The notes below the pieces were generated by a model that was not told the origin of the DNA, ran no database searches, and saw only the letters and a list, made by a program, of their open reading frames with translations. Positions 26,028 to 34,876 of a stretch of DNA of 64,000 bases are shown here, in pieces. This stretch comes from G965276765 sp965276765 (GTDB taxonomy: Bacteria; Actinomycetota; Acidimicrobiia; Acidimicrobiales; Palsa-688). Where the stretch lies: the NCBI GenBank assembly GCA_965276765.1, contig OZ255627.1, positions 310,001 to 374,000 of the forward strand, read 5' to 3'. Position numbers and translations under genes: made by a program. The stretch's first letter is position 1; the number at the start of each line of letters is the position of its first letter.

Positions 26028-26333
26028 TCAGGCTCCTCCAGAGACCGGAGGGAGCACGGCGATCTCGTCACCCTCGCCCACAACGGCGGACCGCTCCACC
26101 GGCTCGCCGTTGAGCCATACACGACTCATCGCCAGGATCGCATCGAAGTCGGGACCGTAGCGACCGCATGCCTCCTCGAGCACCTCACCGACCGTGCCGC
26201 CTGGCAACGAGGCGCGGCCCGTCCCCGCCGCCTGCCTGGCGCCGGCAAAGAGCCGCAGCACGGAACGCGTCCCATCGTCGGTTCCTTCGATTTTGGGCTT
26301 GCCGGTCGCGTCGGCGACGTGGGCATTGGGCAC
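26028..26333 (-). CDS. MoaD/ThiS-family sulfur carrier protein with one-residue C-terminal extension
   Basis: The 101-residue protein has a ubiquitin-like beta-grasp fold. It contains VLRLFAGARQAAGTGRASLPGGTVGEVLEEA and a C-terminal AVLPPVSGGA. Sulfur carriers are normally activated at a terminal Gly-Gly. Here an Ala follows, so processing or a different role would be needed. Residues 1-20 are an N-terminal extension. The same six bases that encode Gly-Gly (GGAGGA) serve as the ribosome-binding site of the next gene. The start is the GTG at 26333. Confidence 0.8.
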   Translation of the reverse strand: MPNAHVADATGKPKIEGTDDGTRSVLRLFAGARQAAGTGRASLPGGTVGEVLEEACGRYGPDFDAILAMSRVWLNGEPVERSAVVGEGDEIAVLPPVSGGA

Positions 26334-26460
26334 GCTCCGCTCCTTCCCGAACCCCGAGACTACCCCGAGCGGGGCTGACCGCCGAAGCGGAGGCACGATC
26401 GGACCTGGTCGGAGGGTTGCGGGCGCCGGGCCGGACGCAGAACCGCTACGTTCCGCAATC

Positions 26461-27183
26461 GTGAAGGTCGAGGTCGTACGCAGCCCCCGACGCCGCAAGA
26501 CCGTCCAGGCACGCGAGGTCGACGGGGTGTTGCGCGTGTCCATCCCTGCCACTATGACCACCGCCGACGAGCAGCGGTGGGTCACGGAGATGGTGCGTCG
26601 GATGGAGAGGCGTTCGGCGAGCAACGAGATCGACCTGGTCCGCCGGGCCGCGGGTCTGGCCCGGCGCTACCGCCTGGCCCAGCCGGCCACCATCGTGTGG
26701 TCCGACAACCAGGAGTGGCGCTGGGGCAGCTGCACACCGGCGGACGGATCGATCCGGATCTCGTCGCGCCTGGCCGGCGAGCCCGGATGGGTCCTCGACT
26801 ACGTCATCATCCACGAGCTGGCCCACCTGTCGGTCGCCCGGCATAACCGCGCGTTCTGGTCGATCGTGGAGCGTTACCCGCTCACCGAGAGGGCGAGGGG
26901 ATTTCTGATGGCACGAGGCCGTGAGCCGGCGCCCGGAGGGTCGGGCGCCGACAACGCAGAAGACAACGAAGAGGGAGCAGATGGGGACGTCTGCGGCGGT
27001 GGGCAACCCGAACCCCACGCCGGCGCGGGATCCGTGCCTTCCCCGGGTCGGGCGGTGGCTGGCCGGGCCCGCAAGCCCCACGCCTCTCAGGGCGGGAGCC
27101 CGCGATCCGCCCCCTGGCCCCGCTCCGCCGCGGCCCGAAAGGCACCCGCCCGCAGCGTCGGCGACCGGGAGGCGGGACGGTGA
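26461..27183 (+). CDS. YgjP-like (DUF45) zinc metallopeptidase
   Basis: The first 160 residues match the YgjP/DUF45 metallopeptidase domain: VRSPRRRKTVQAREVDGVLRV, then WGSCTPADGSIRISSRL, and the zinc site HELAHLSVARHNRAFW. The HELAH glutamate is the catalytic base. The C-terminal 80 residues are low-complexity and Ala/Gly/Arg-rich. The GTG at 26461 is preferred because it starts the conserved domain; the upstream in-frame stretch is not protein-like. It is divergent from the MoaD-like gene with 127 bp between, which should hold both promoters. Confidence 0.85.
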   Translation: MKVEVVRSPRRRKTVQAREVDGVLRVSIPATMTTADEQRWVTEMVRRMERRSASNEIDLVRRAAGLARRYRLAQPATIVWSDNQEWRWGSCTPADGSIRISSRLAGEPGWVLDYVIIHELAHLSVARHNRAFWSIVERYPLTERARGFLMARGREPAPGGSGADNAEDNEEGADGDVCGGGQPEPHAGAGSVPSPGRAVAGRARKPHASQGGSPRSAPWPRSAAARKAPARSVGDREAGR

Positions 27184-27242
27184 CCGTGGCGACGCCATCA
27201 CGATCCTGGACCCGATGAGCACCCCCCGATGAGCGCCGTCCG

Positions 27243-28619
27243 ATGAGCACTGCTTCTCCCGCCGCCGACACCCCCGACGTAACGATCAGGGCGGCGGTCC
27301 CAGGTTCGGCAACGGCGCGCGCCGAGACGTTGCCCCTCTCCGGACGTCGCGTGGTCACGGTCCGCATCGACCCGGCGCACCGCCGCGGCGCCCTTTCGGC
27401 CGACGACAGCGCCACGTTGGCCGAGGCGGCCAGGTTGGCCCGGTCGCAACGGGTTCCGTTCGTGGTCGTGATGGCGTCGTCGGGCGCCGACGTGTTCGAG
27501 GGGGTGGCGTCCCTGCACGGGTGGGGACGCGCCGCCCTGGCCATCACGGAGTGCTCGGGGATCGTGCCGGTCGTCTTCGTCTGTGTGGGACTCGCCCTTT
27601 CCGGTCCTGCCCTCCTTCTCGGACTGGCCGACGTGGTCGTCATGACCCCCGACGCCGTGGCCTACGTCTCGGGTCCCGCCGCAGTCGCCCAGCTGACCGG
27701 CCACGTGGTCACGCCCGCTGACCTCGGAGGCGAGGGGGTCCACAGCCGGTCGAGCGGCGTGGCCGCCCTGCACGCCGACGACGTCGGCCATGCCTTCGAG
27801 GTCGTCGACGAGCTGATCGGATACCTGCCCGATCACACCGACGCCCTCCCGCCGACCGTCCCGACGACCCAGCCCGTCGACCGTACTGCCCCCGAGCTGC
27901 GCGACCTGCTCCCGGCCAGCCCGACCGGCTCCTACGACGTCCGCGCCGTGGTGCGGGCCATCGCCGACGATGGCGATCTGCTCGAGCTGCGCGCCAACTG
28001 GGCCCCCCAGCTGGTCACGGCCTTCACGCGGATCGACGGGGAGAGCGTCGGGGTGGTCGCCAATCAGCCCCAGGCCATGGCCGGCACGCTCGACATCGCC
28101 GCTTCGCAGAAGGGGGCGAGGTTTGTCGAGCTGTGCGACTCGTTCAACGTGCCGATCCTGACCCTGGTCGACACGCCCGGTTTCATGCCCGGCAAAGACC
28201 TGGAGTGGCGGGGCATGATCCGCCACGGCGCTCAGCTCGTCTATGCATACGCCGAGGCCCAGGTGCCGAGGGTGTGCCTGATCCTGAGGAAGGCGTTTGG
28301 CGGCGCCTATATCGTCATGGACTCGAAGGGCATGGCCAACGACGTGTGCCTGGCGTGGCCTTCGGCGCAGGTCGCCGTCATGGGGGCGCAGGGCGCCGTC
28401 CAGATCCTGCACCGCAGGGAGGATCCCGAGACCCAGGCGAGCCTGGTCGAGGCGTATCAGGCCGACTACCTCAACCCGTATCTGGCCGCCGCTCGGGGAT
28501 TCGTCGACCAGGTCGTGGATCCGGCGGCGACAAGGGAAGCCGTCGGGCGGTCATTTCGGATGTTGGCCGGCAAAAGAGAGCGCCTCGTCGCCCGCAAACA
28601 TGGAAATGGGCCGTTGTAG
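27243..28619 (+). CDS. Acyl-CoA carboxyltransferase beta subunit-like protein
   Basis: This belongs to the biotin-dependent carboxyltransferase family (AccD/PccB). It has two crotonase-like halves. The second has the oxyanion and CoA motifs LVDTPGFMPGKDLEWRGMIRHGAQLVYA and KAFGGAYIVMDSKGMANDVCLAWP. At 458 residues it is 50-70 shorter than usual PccB, mainly at the N-terminus. No biotin carboxylase is adjacent, so it must pair with a subunit elsewhere. Three near copies of CGATGAGC precede and include the start codon, so the start choice is uncertain. Confidence 0.85.
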   Translation: MSTASPAADTPDVTIRAAVPGSATARAETLPLSGRRVVTVRIDPAHRRGALSADDSATLAEAARLARSQRVPFVVVMASSGADVFEGVASLHGWGRAALAITECSGIVPVVFVCVGLALSGPALLLGLADVVVMTPDAVAYVSGPAAVAQLTGHVVTPADLGGEGVHSRSSGVAALHADDVGHAFEVVDELIGYLPDHTDALPPTVPTTQPVDRTAPELRDLLPASPTGSYDVRAVVRAIADDGDLLELRANWAPQLVTAFTRIDGESVGVVANQPQAMAGTLDIAASQKGARFVELCDSFNVPILTLVDTPGFMPGKDLEWRGMIRHGAQLVYAYAEAQVPRVCLILRKAFGGAYIVMDSKGMANDVCLAWPSAQVAVMGAQGAVQILHRREDPETQASLVEAYQADYLNPYLAAARGFVDQVVDPAATREAVGRSFRMLAGKRERLVARKHGNGPL

Positions 28620-28644
28620 AAACGAGTAAATCAGGCGACCGATA

Positions 28645-29499
28645 TCAAGTCGGTCGGGGGATCCCTTCGGGCGCGGAGAGGTCGCCGAGCGTGACGTCGA
28701 GGGGACGGATAGCCACGGCGGCGGTCGTACGATCGATCTCCGTCAGGGTCATGTTCTCGAGCCGCTTCCAGCCCTCCGACTCCGGCTGGTCGATTCCCGA
28801 AGACGCGACCACCACGCCGTCGGGCCCCTCCCGGTAGCGGAGGGTGAAGTACGCGTCGGTCGGCTCCGGCACGGTCGGGATCACGGCGGCGGGGTCGTAG
28901 GCCGAGACGACGATGAGCGTGTCGGGTGTCAGACACATGGCGTTGAGGCTGGAGGGTTGCCAGTTAGCAAAAAGGTCAACCACCGCGTCGGCGACGACGT
29001 CGGCGACGGCGTTGCCCGTCGCTTGCCGGCCGGCGACGACCGAGAGGAAGTACCGCTCGCTGTCGGTGGTGCCCTCGACCTTCGCCTCCCATTCGGGCGG
29101 GAGGATGTCGGCCAACCGCTCCAAGGGGTAAATGCCGCCGTTGTGGATCATGGCCAGATCGTCCGTGCCGAAGGGGTGGGTGTTGGCCGGGAGCACCGCA
29201 AGGCCGGGTGTCGCCAGTCGTAGATGGACGATGCCGGCGGCGCTCTTGGCCTCAGCGGTCAGCCGGGCGAAGGCGGGGTCGTCGGCGGCGCACGACGCCG
29301 AGCGCACCAGCTCGGGGGCGCATGGTGTGCCGTCGTCGAGCTGATCTGCCGCGGGCGCGCCGGCCCCGGGCCACCAGGCCATGCCCCAGCCATCCTTGTG
29401 GAGCCGGGAAAGCGCCGTGAACTGCGCCAAGCCCTGGGGACTTATGGCCGCTTCGACCGTCTGAGGACGCCCGCTCACCCAACCGAGGAGCCGACACAT
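28645..29499 (-). CDS. Class II glutamine amidotransferase, EgtC-like
   Basis: The protein starts MCRLLGW, so Met removal exposes the N-terminal nucleophile Cys. TDSERYFL and HNGGIYPL are typical of the EgtC/GATase II family. In ergothioneine synthesis EgtC removes glutamate from the gamma-glutamyl sulfoxide intermediate. None of the other egt genes is near, so the role may differ. Its 284 residues fit the family. It is convergent to the carboxyltransferase gene and 28 bp downstream of the aminotransferase. Confidence 0.82.
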   Translation of the reverse strand: MCRLLGWVSGRPQTVEAAISPQGLAQFTALSRLHKDGWGMAWWPGAGAPAADQLDDGTPCAPELVRSASCAADDPAFARLTAEAKSAAGIVHLRLATPGLAVLPANTHPFGTDDLAMIHNGGIYPLERLADILPPEWEAKVEGTTDSERYFLSVVAGRQATGNAVADVVADAVVDLFANWQPSSLNAMCLTPDTLIVVSAYDPAAVIPTVPEPTDAYFTLRYREGPDGVVVASSGIDQPESEGWKRLENMTLTEIDRTTAAVAIRPLDVTLGDLSAPEGIPRPT

Positions 29500-29527
29500 C
29501 AGGCGGACCGGCAGAGGCCAAGGCCCA

Positions 29528-30754
29528 TCAGCCGCGCGCCCGAGGCCCGGTCTCGACCTCGAGGAGTCGGCCGAGACGGCGGATCCCCTCGGCTATCTGG
29601 TCGGTCGTCGCCCGGCTGTAGGACAGGCGCATCTCGTGGCCACCGCGGCCGGGCTGCGGGTAGAAGGGGGCTCCGGGCACGTAGGCGACACCGGCGGCCT
29701 CGGCGCGCGGCGCCATGGCGGCCGCGTCCACACCCTCCGGTCCGCTGAGCCAGAGGAAGAAACCGCCGGCCGGCCGCGTCCACGTGCAGCCGTCCGGCAT
29801 GTAGGTGTTGAGCGCGTCGAGCATCGCCGTGCGTCGCTCGTTGTACAGCGCCCTCGAACGGGGAAGCTGGGCGTCGAGCCCACCGCTTCGGAGATATTCC
29901 TCGGCCAAGATCTGACCGAGCGAACCGGCGCACTGGTCGGAGTTCTGCTTCGCGGCGATCATCTGCTGCACGACCGCCTCCGGGCCGACCGCCCAGCCGA
30001 GGCGGACGCCGGGGCAGAAGGTCTTGGAGAACGTGCCGATCTGCACCGTGATATCGGGTCCGAGGCCCCAGAGACTGGGATGTCGTTCGGGTCCTGCGCC
30101 GAGCTCCCGGTAGGCCACGTCCTCGACGATGAGCACCCCATAGCGCCGGCAGACCTCGACGAGGACCGTCCTGCGAGCCGCGCTGAGCGTCTGGCCGGTG
30201 GGATTTTGGTGCTCCGGGATCACGTAGATGAGCTTGGGGCGGGCGCCGCCGGCCAGCAGCGCGGCGAAGGCGTCCACGTCGAGCCCCTCGGCGTCCATGG
30301 GCACGCCGCACAGCTTCGCCTCGTAGCCGCGAAAGGCGGTGATGGCGCCGAGGTAGGTCGGCGCCTCGACGGCCACAAGGTCGCCCTCGTCCAGCAACGA
30401 TCGGCCGATGAGGGCCATGGCGTCGATTCCCCCGCTCGTGACCATGAGCTCGCGCTCGGACGGTCTGCGCCCCTCGGTCCGGCCCAGGCGCTCGCCGATG
30501 GCGTCGCGAAACCCGGGAAGTCCCGGCGTGGGCCCGTACTGCAAGGCGACCGAAGCGCCGACACCAAAGACTCGTTCGGCGGTGGCAGCGAGCAGCTCGG
30601 AGGGAAACGTCTCGGGGGCCGGGAACCCACCGGAGAAGGTGATCATGTCGGTGGCGTCGGCCAGGGCGAGGATGGCGGTCATGTCGCCGCCGCCAACCTT
30701 GGTGCGACGGGCGAAGGTCGCGGTCCAGTCGGTCGCAGGCACGGTGGAGGTCAT
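29528..30754 (-). CDS. PLP-dependent aminotransferase (class I/II, 2-aminoadipate transaminase-like)
   Basis: This 408-residue aminotransferase has ITFSGGFPAPETFP at the N-terminus, QYGPTPGLPGFRDAI, PEHQNPTGQTLS and the PLP lysine in GTFSKTFCPGVRLGW. These are features of the LysN/2-aminoadipate-transaminase group, close to MocR domains but without the regulator half. The substrate is probably an alpha-amino acid such as 2-aminoadipate or an aromatic or branched amino acid. The ATG at 30754 lies two bases after the DksA-like stop, so the two are one unit. Confidence 0.87.
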   Translation of the reverse strand: MTSTVPATDWTATFARRTKVGGGDMTAILALADATDMITFSGGFPAPETFPSELLAATAERVFGVGASVALQYGPTPGLPGFRDAIGERLGRTEGRRPSERELMVTSGGIDAMALIGRSLLDEGDLVAVEAPTYLGAITAFRGYEAKLCGVPMDAEGLDVDAFAALLAGGARPKLIYVIPEHQNPTGQTLSAARRTVLVEVCRRYGVLIVEDVAYRELGAGPERHPSLWGLGPDITVQIGTFSKTFCPGVRLGWAVGPEAVVQQMIAAKQNSDQCAGSLGQILAEEYLRSGGLDAQLPRSRALYNERRTAMLDALNTYMPDGCTWTRPAGGFFLWLSGPEGVDAAAMAPRAEAAGVAYVPGAPFYPQPGRGGHEMRLSYSRATTDQIAEGIRRLGRLLEVETGPRARG

Positions 30755-30756
30755 GG

Positions 30757-31038
30757 CTACCGCACCGACTGAGACGGCGACCCGACGACCTCGCCGGATG
30801 GGGCCGTCACGACCGAGCGGCAACGCACGCAGTGCGATCCGAGCGGGTCGGCCGCCAGCAGATCGGCGTCGATGACCGCTCCACACGAGGCGCAGGAGGA
30901 GTAGGTCCCATCGTCGAGGCGGCGGAGGGCGGCGTCGACGGCGTGCAGGTCACGTTCGACCTCGGCCAGGTCGGCCAGGTCGGCGACGACGTCGGGCGGC
31001 TCTGCGGGGCGAGAGGGCATGGGAGAACCATCGGTCAC
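30757..31038 (-). CDS. DksA/TraR C4-type zinc finger protein
   Basis: The 93-residue protein carries CASC (C49, C52) and CVRC (C70, C73), a four-cysteine zinc finger of the DksA/TraR type, after a short helical region. Such proteins bind the secondary channel of RNA polymerase or are poorly characterised homologues. The length is shorter than E. coli DksA and near that of TraR-like proteins. The GTG at 31038 and the ATG at 31020 are both possible starts. The tRNA-Lys gene lies 223 bp away on the other strand. Confidence 0.82.
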   Translation of the reverse strand: MTDGSPMPSRPAEPPDVVADLADLAEVERDLHAVDAALRRLDDGTYSSCASCGAVIDADLLAADPLGSHCVRCRSVVTAPSGEVVGSPSQSVR

Positions 31039-31261
31039 GGGTCAAAGCTACCGGCCCTGGTCCCGCCTGCGGCCGACCCGCCGGTCGCCGGCACCTCGAG
31101 GCGATGCGCGACCGTCTGCGCCACCTCGCGGTGACACCGACGCGCCGGGCGGCATGGGACCTGGGGCGGGGAGTGTGGGCCATGACGACCGGGGCACGAC
31201 CTTTGGGATGGTGCAGTTGAGACCGGCGGAGGTCGATCGACGCTACAGTTGGTCGGTTCCC

Positions 31262-31334
31262 GGGCCGCTAACTCAACTGGCAGAGTGGACGCCTTTTAAG
31301 CGTAAAGTTCCGGGTTCGAGCCCCGGGCGGCCTA
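31262..31334 (+). tRNA. tRNA-Lys (anticodon UUU)
   Basis: A cloverleaf folds by eye. The acceptor stem GGGCCGC pairs with GCGGCCT (one G-U). The D arm is ACTC/GAGT. The anticodon loop CTTTTAA carries TTT. The T arm CCGGG-TTCGAGC-CCCGG is perfect, and the discriminator is A. The anticodon stem has a G-A mismatch at its outer pair. CCA is not encoded. The 3' part from the anticodon loop onward is repeated at 46199-46244, so the gene serves as an attachment site whose 3' end was rebuilt by the incoming island. Confidence 0.93.
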
Positions 31335-31338
31335 CTGC
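31293..31338 (+). repeat. Putative attL: tRNA-Lys 3' segment, direct repeat copy 1
   Basis: The segment 31299-31338 is identical over 40 bp to 46205-46244. Six more bases to the left match with a single substitution (A against G at the sixth). It covers the anticodon loop, T arm and acceptor 3' strand plus four bases. Such 3'-tRNA repeats are the standard footprint of tyrosine-recombinase integration. Confidence 0.92.
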
Positions 31339-31518
31339 CTGATGAGGGCTGCGATGCTGACGGCGACCGTCAAAGGGAGCTTGCGCTGCTCGAGGACCTA
31401 GCCGCTTCTGCCGCCCAGATAGCGCGTCGGCTGAATTCGCGGCCACGGAGCGTGCCGCCGACTTGTTTGGCGTCCTGTACCAGTCCTTCACAGGCCAGCT
31501 TTTCCGGCCGCTCGGCTG

Positions 31519-31893
31519 TCACGGGGCCGTGCCGTTCCACGTGGCTTCCCATGTGTGCCCGCATCCGCCGCAGCGTCGGCGGCCCGACCAGTGCCGGGCG
31601 GCCTCGTGCCAGACCGCTACAGGCTGCACCCAGCGGGTCGATGCGCACTGGGGGCAGGGCTGCCCCGGTCCTCGTCGCGCCCCGTTGACTGCGGGTGCCG
31701 GGGGTCGGTCGGTCCTCTGTAGGTTTGAGGAGCCGAATAGGTGAGGTCGGGGCGACGATCGGCGGCGACGTCGTTGGCCCGGAGCCTTATGGGCTTGTTG
31801 TTGATCTGCCACGAGCCGCTGCCGGGCCGACGCGGGTTCGCGGCCGGCCCGGCGATGCGGGGCAGGTGGGTCAGGAAGGCGTGTTCTCATCAC
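31519..31893 (-). CDS. Possible small zinc-ribbon protein
   Basis: The C-terminal 50 residues contain CPQC and then RCGGCGHTWEATW, two CxxC knuckles about 25 residues apart with the aromatic HTW seen in many zinc ribbons. The N-terminal half is Arg/Pro-rich without features. The start is unclear and the upstream part overlaps the end of the ferritin-like gene by 23 bases. The rest of 31339-31518, between the tRNA repeat and this gene, shows nothing recognisable. I regard the coding call as weak. Confidence 0.3.
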   Translation of the reverse strand: MMRTRLPDPPAPHRRAGREPASARQRLVADQQQAHKAPGQRRRRRSSPRPHLFGSSNLQRTDRPPAPAVNGARRGPGQPCPQCASTRWVQPVAVWHEAARHWSGRRRCGGCGHTWEATWNGTAP

Positions 31894-33073
31894 CGTCGGT
31901 GACTGCGGGGCTGGCGGCGATTGTGGGCTGGCGGGCGTGTTTGGCGGCGATCACGCCGGCGGTGGCCGCTCCGGCCAGGGCTACTCCGCCGGCGACGAGC
32001 AGATCCTTGTCTCGGGTGCCGGCCGTTCCCCCGCCACCGGTTTGGGGGGCACCGGAGGGTGTGGTGGCTGAGGACTGGCTGGTGCCGGTCCCGGCTCCGC
32101 TGGTGTTGAGGACGCCGTTGACGCCGTTGGGGTAGAAGCCGCCGGAGGTGACGGTCTTGGCGTTCAGGTAGACGATGTTGAGGACCTGGCCGGGGGTGCG
32201 CCCGTACACCTGGCCGTTGTTGCCATTATCGGGGACGATGTTCTCGACGCCGTTGACTGTCGGGCCGTCACTGACGCCCTTGGGGCCGCCCAAAGAGTTG
32301 CGGGCGGCGGCGATCTTGTCGGCGGTGCTCGATAGTCCGAGGTCGTAGATGCGGGTCCTGATCGCCGCCGCGTGGTAGGCCTCGACGGCCAGGATCCCGG
32401 CGGCGACTTGTAGGTAGGCCTTGCTGGTGATCAGCGGTGCCGCGCCTTTGTAGGCGGTGACGCCGACATCCTCGAAGAGGAACGCTCCTAGCAAGAAGTC
32501 GTCCTCGTTGGCGTACGGATCGAAGGTCTTGCCCGCGGGGATCACCCCGGCCGCCTGGGCCGCGGCGGTGAAGCTTTGCTGGATGTTGATCGCAGGCTGC
32601 GATACCGCCGCCGAGCTGAGGGCGGAGCGCAGCACCGTCACGTGGGTGAGCTCGTCACCGGCGATCTCGGTGGCGAGCTGCTTGATGGCCTTAGATTTGA
32701 ACGGGACCGCCTTGCCGCCGGTGACGCCGCCCTGGTTGCCGGTGCCCGACATCAGATTCGAGGCGATCCCGTGGCCGTAGACGGCGTAGGAGTAAAAGTT
32801 GGCCTCGAGGTACTCGAGGTTGAGCGCAAAGTTCAAGATGGCCGGATCGCTGGGCGCTTGGTCGTCCAAGGGGGCGGCAGAGGCGACTCCACCGACGGCG
32901 CCGAGGACGGCGCCGCCACCGATTACACCCAGGCCGGCCAGTCCGGCGCTGCGCAAGAAGCGTCGACGGTCGGTGCGGTTTTGCGAGCTTCGAGTGATGA
33001 TGTCGTTGATGAACGGTCGATCAAGAAAGCTCGCCGAGTTCTTGTTGGTGGCCGTTGGTTCGTCGGTGTCCAT
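31871..33073 (-). CDS. Tat-exported ferritin-like domain protein with possible cell-wall sorting signal
   Basis: The N-terminus has a twin-arginine signal (DRRRFLRSAG, residues 35-44) followed by a hydrophobic stretch to about residue 68. Residues 75-245 form a ferritin-like four-helix bundle with acidic and histidine metal ligands in LEYLEANFYSYA, GDELTHVTVLR and EAYHAAAIR. This resembles desiccation-related ferritin-like proteins. Near the C-terminus PQTGG (343-347), a hydrophobic helix (358-376) and a basic KHAR resemble a sortase sorting signal, although a longer 24-residue tail follows. A sortase gene lies directly upstream on the same strand. The ATG at 33073 is preferred over an open extension. 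Confidence 0.82.
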   Translation of the reverse strand: MDTDEPTATNKNSASFLDRPFINDIITRSSQNRTDRRRFLRSAGLAGLGVIGGGAVLGAVGGVASAAPLDDQAPSDPAILNFALNLEYLEANFYSYAVYGHGIASNLMSGTGNQGGVTGGKAVPFKSKAIKQLATEIAGDELTHVTVLRSALSSAAVSQPAINIQQSFTAAAQAAGVIPAGKTFDPYANEDDFLLGAFLFEDVGVTAYKGAAPLITSKAYLQVAAGILAVEAYHAAAIRTRIYDLGLSSTADKIAAARNSLGGPKGVSDGPTVNGVENIVPDNGNNGQVYGRTPGQVLNIVYLNAKTVTSGGFYPNGVNGVLNTSGAGTGTSQSSATTPSGAPQTGGGGTAGTRDKDLLVAGGVALAGAATAGVIAAKHARQPTIAASPAVTDGDENTPS

Positions 33074-33447
33074 TGGTAGTCCCTCTTTTCTCTTCGAGCC
33101 ATCTGATGGTATTCGTAATGTATACGCCAAAAGATCGGTCGGGGCCAAGGATGAATCACCCAGGTGTTTCACTATCGCCTACGACGAACCTCCCGACAGG
33201 CCCTTACCCTTAACGAGTTCGCTGCCGGGCGGGCTCCCGGATTAACGTTCGGCGATTCCGAATCTGAGGAAAATCCAGAAATGTGGTTTTCCGGGTATGA
33301 GCTGCGTGGGGATGGACTGGACGGGCATGCCGACGTGCGGTGATGCCATGCGCCATGGACTTCAGTCGAATGGTGTGGTCTCGGCCGGTCTCGGAGCCGT
33401 CGGTGGCGTGATCGTTCGGTGCTCGAATGGCAACGTCTTTTAACGTG

Positions 33448-34209
33448 TCAGTGTCGGTGCGAGCTCACCAGGGTGGCGTAGACCACAATGTTGGACAGAT
33501 AGTGGCGGGTCTGGTCGTCGAAGCGTCCCCCGCAGGTGATGAGGCGCAGCCCGGGGTAGTCGACGTCGCCGTAGACTTGGCGGGCGGGGAAGTGGTTCTT
33601 GGCGTACTCGTCGACGGCGTTGATCTTGAAGACGGCGACAGTGCCGTTCTTGCGGGTGACCTCGACGTGGTCGCCGGGGCGCAGCGCCCCCAACCGGTAA
33701 AAGACGCCTGGGCCCTGGTAGGAGTCGACGTGGCCGACGATGATCGCCGGGCCGACCTGGCCGGGAGTGACCCCGCGGTCATACCAGCCGGCCTCGGCGA
33801 CCCCGGCCGGGGTCAGGGGTGGCACCTGAATGCTGTGGGCCGAGGTGAGACCGAGCGAGAGCAACTTCGAGCTGACACCGATGGCCGGGACCGCCACCGA
33901 CACCGGCGGTGAGCGAACCAGGCTCCGGGGTCGGGGGACCGTCGTGGCGGTAGAACGCAGCGGCCCCGCACCCCGCTTTGCCCGCTTGGCGTTCACCCGA
34001 GCGGCCGTTCTCCCATCCTGTGGGGAGGTCGACGCCGTGGGCGCAGGGATCACCCCCAGATTTCGTGGAGGCTGCGGGGCGTGAGTCTGGGCGGCCAAGC
34101 CGACGGCCAGAAGAACACCGCCCCCCACGGCGCACACGCCGGCCACTGCCAGCCAGACACGGGCGCCGCCGAGTAGTCCCCGCTCTCGGCGCCGGAAATG
34201 CGTACCCAC
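33448..34209 (-). CDS. Class F-like sortase
   Basis: This 253-residue cysteine transpeptidase has an N-terminal membrane anchor (residues 17-40), a Pro/Thr/Arg-rich spacer, and a sortase domain. The catalytic residues appear as H160 in IIVGHVDSY, C226 in LRLITCGGRFD and R235 in QTRHYL. The single anchor and domain layout resemble actinobacterial class F sortases. It would attach exported proteins to the wall. The neighbouring ferritin-like protein, with its PQTGG-helix end, is the obvious candidate substrate, but this is inference. Confidence 0.87.
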   Translation of the reverse strand: MGTHFRRRERGLLGGARVWLAVAGVCAVGGGVLLAVGLAAQTHAPQPPRNLGVIPAPTASTSPQDGRTAARVNAKRAKRGAGPLRSTATTVPRPRSLVRSPPVSVAVPAIGVSSKLLSLGLTSAHSIQVPPLTPAGVAEAGWYDRGVTPGQVGPAIIVGHVDSYQGPGVFYRLGALRPGDHVEVTRKNGTVAVFKINAVDEYAKNHFPARQVYGDVDYPGLRLITCGGRFDDQTRHYLSNIVVYATLVSSHRH

Positions 34210-34876
34210 CCGTCCGACACTATCTCCGCTTCGGCGGCTCTACTGCGCCCCAATAGCCACACGCGAGTGTCGCCACAACGGCCGGACGACGAAGGCGTAC
34301 GACCACCATGAAAGCGACCACAATGCGAGCGATCGTGTCCCATGACGTGGTGTAGATCGGTGTAGCGGGGGTCCACCTGATGCCCCAGCCCGGTCGGCCC
34401 GTTGATGTTCCCCTCACCGCCGACACCGCAGCGCGACGAGGATGGGCGTTGGTGTGCGACGCGCCGGGCTATACGGCGTGGGTGGCCGGGTGGGAACTGC
34501 CGTAAGAGCCCACCCCGGGCCATCCGCCGGTATAAGGGGCGGCTGTGTCGCCCGCCGGGTGTTTCGACCACCAGCCCAAAGAGTCCGAAAGGGGAGAGGA
34601 GAGGGCCGCCGCCCGTCGCATCCCGGTGACGGTCCTCGGGACCGCTGTCGGAGGGCGCCAGGGGGAGGGTGCCCATCATCGACTCAGCAGGTTGCGTCGG
34701 GCGGCGAAGCCGCTCCGACTGCACCCTCACGGACCGAAGGCATGAGGGCCTTACCCACCTCGCCAAGTGGTCAAACCCTCGGATGCTGCCCGGCCGTTAG
34801 CCGCATCACCCCATGGTCTTTACTGTTCGGATCAGGAGACCCGGAATCGACTGCGCCCTCCCAGCGGTGTGGCGGT
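34210..34876. other. Intergenic region with little coding potential
   Basis: This 667-bp stretch lies between the sortase start and the STAS gene end. I see one small remnant (34380-34505) and otherwise no protein-like frame, tRNA or strong hairpin. Long frames that cross it on both strands are Arg/Pro-rich and not protein-like. It probably includes the sortase promoter. Confidence 0.6.
34380..34505 (+). pseudogene. Possible DICT-domain remnant
   Basis: A 41-codon frame from ATG to TAA encodes a short stretch ending in WALVCDAPGYTAWVAGWE. This resembles the end of a DICT sensory domain, which occurs in signalling proteins of GC-rich bacteria. Nothing before or after continues the domain, so if the resemblance is real this is a fragment. 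The call rests on by-eye similarity only. Confidence 0.3.
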
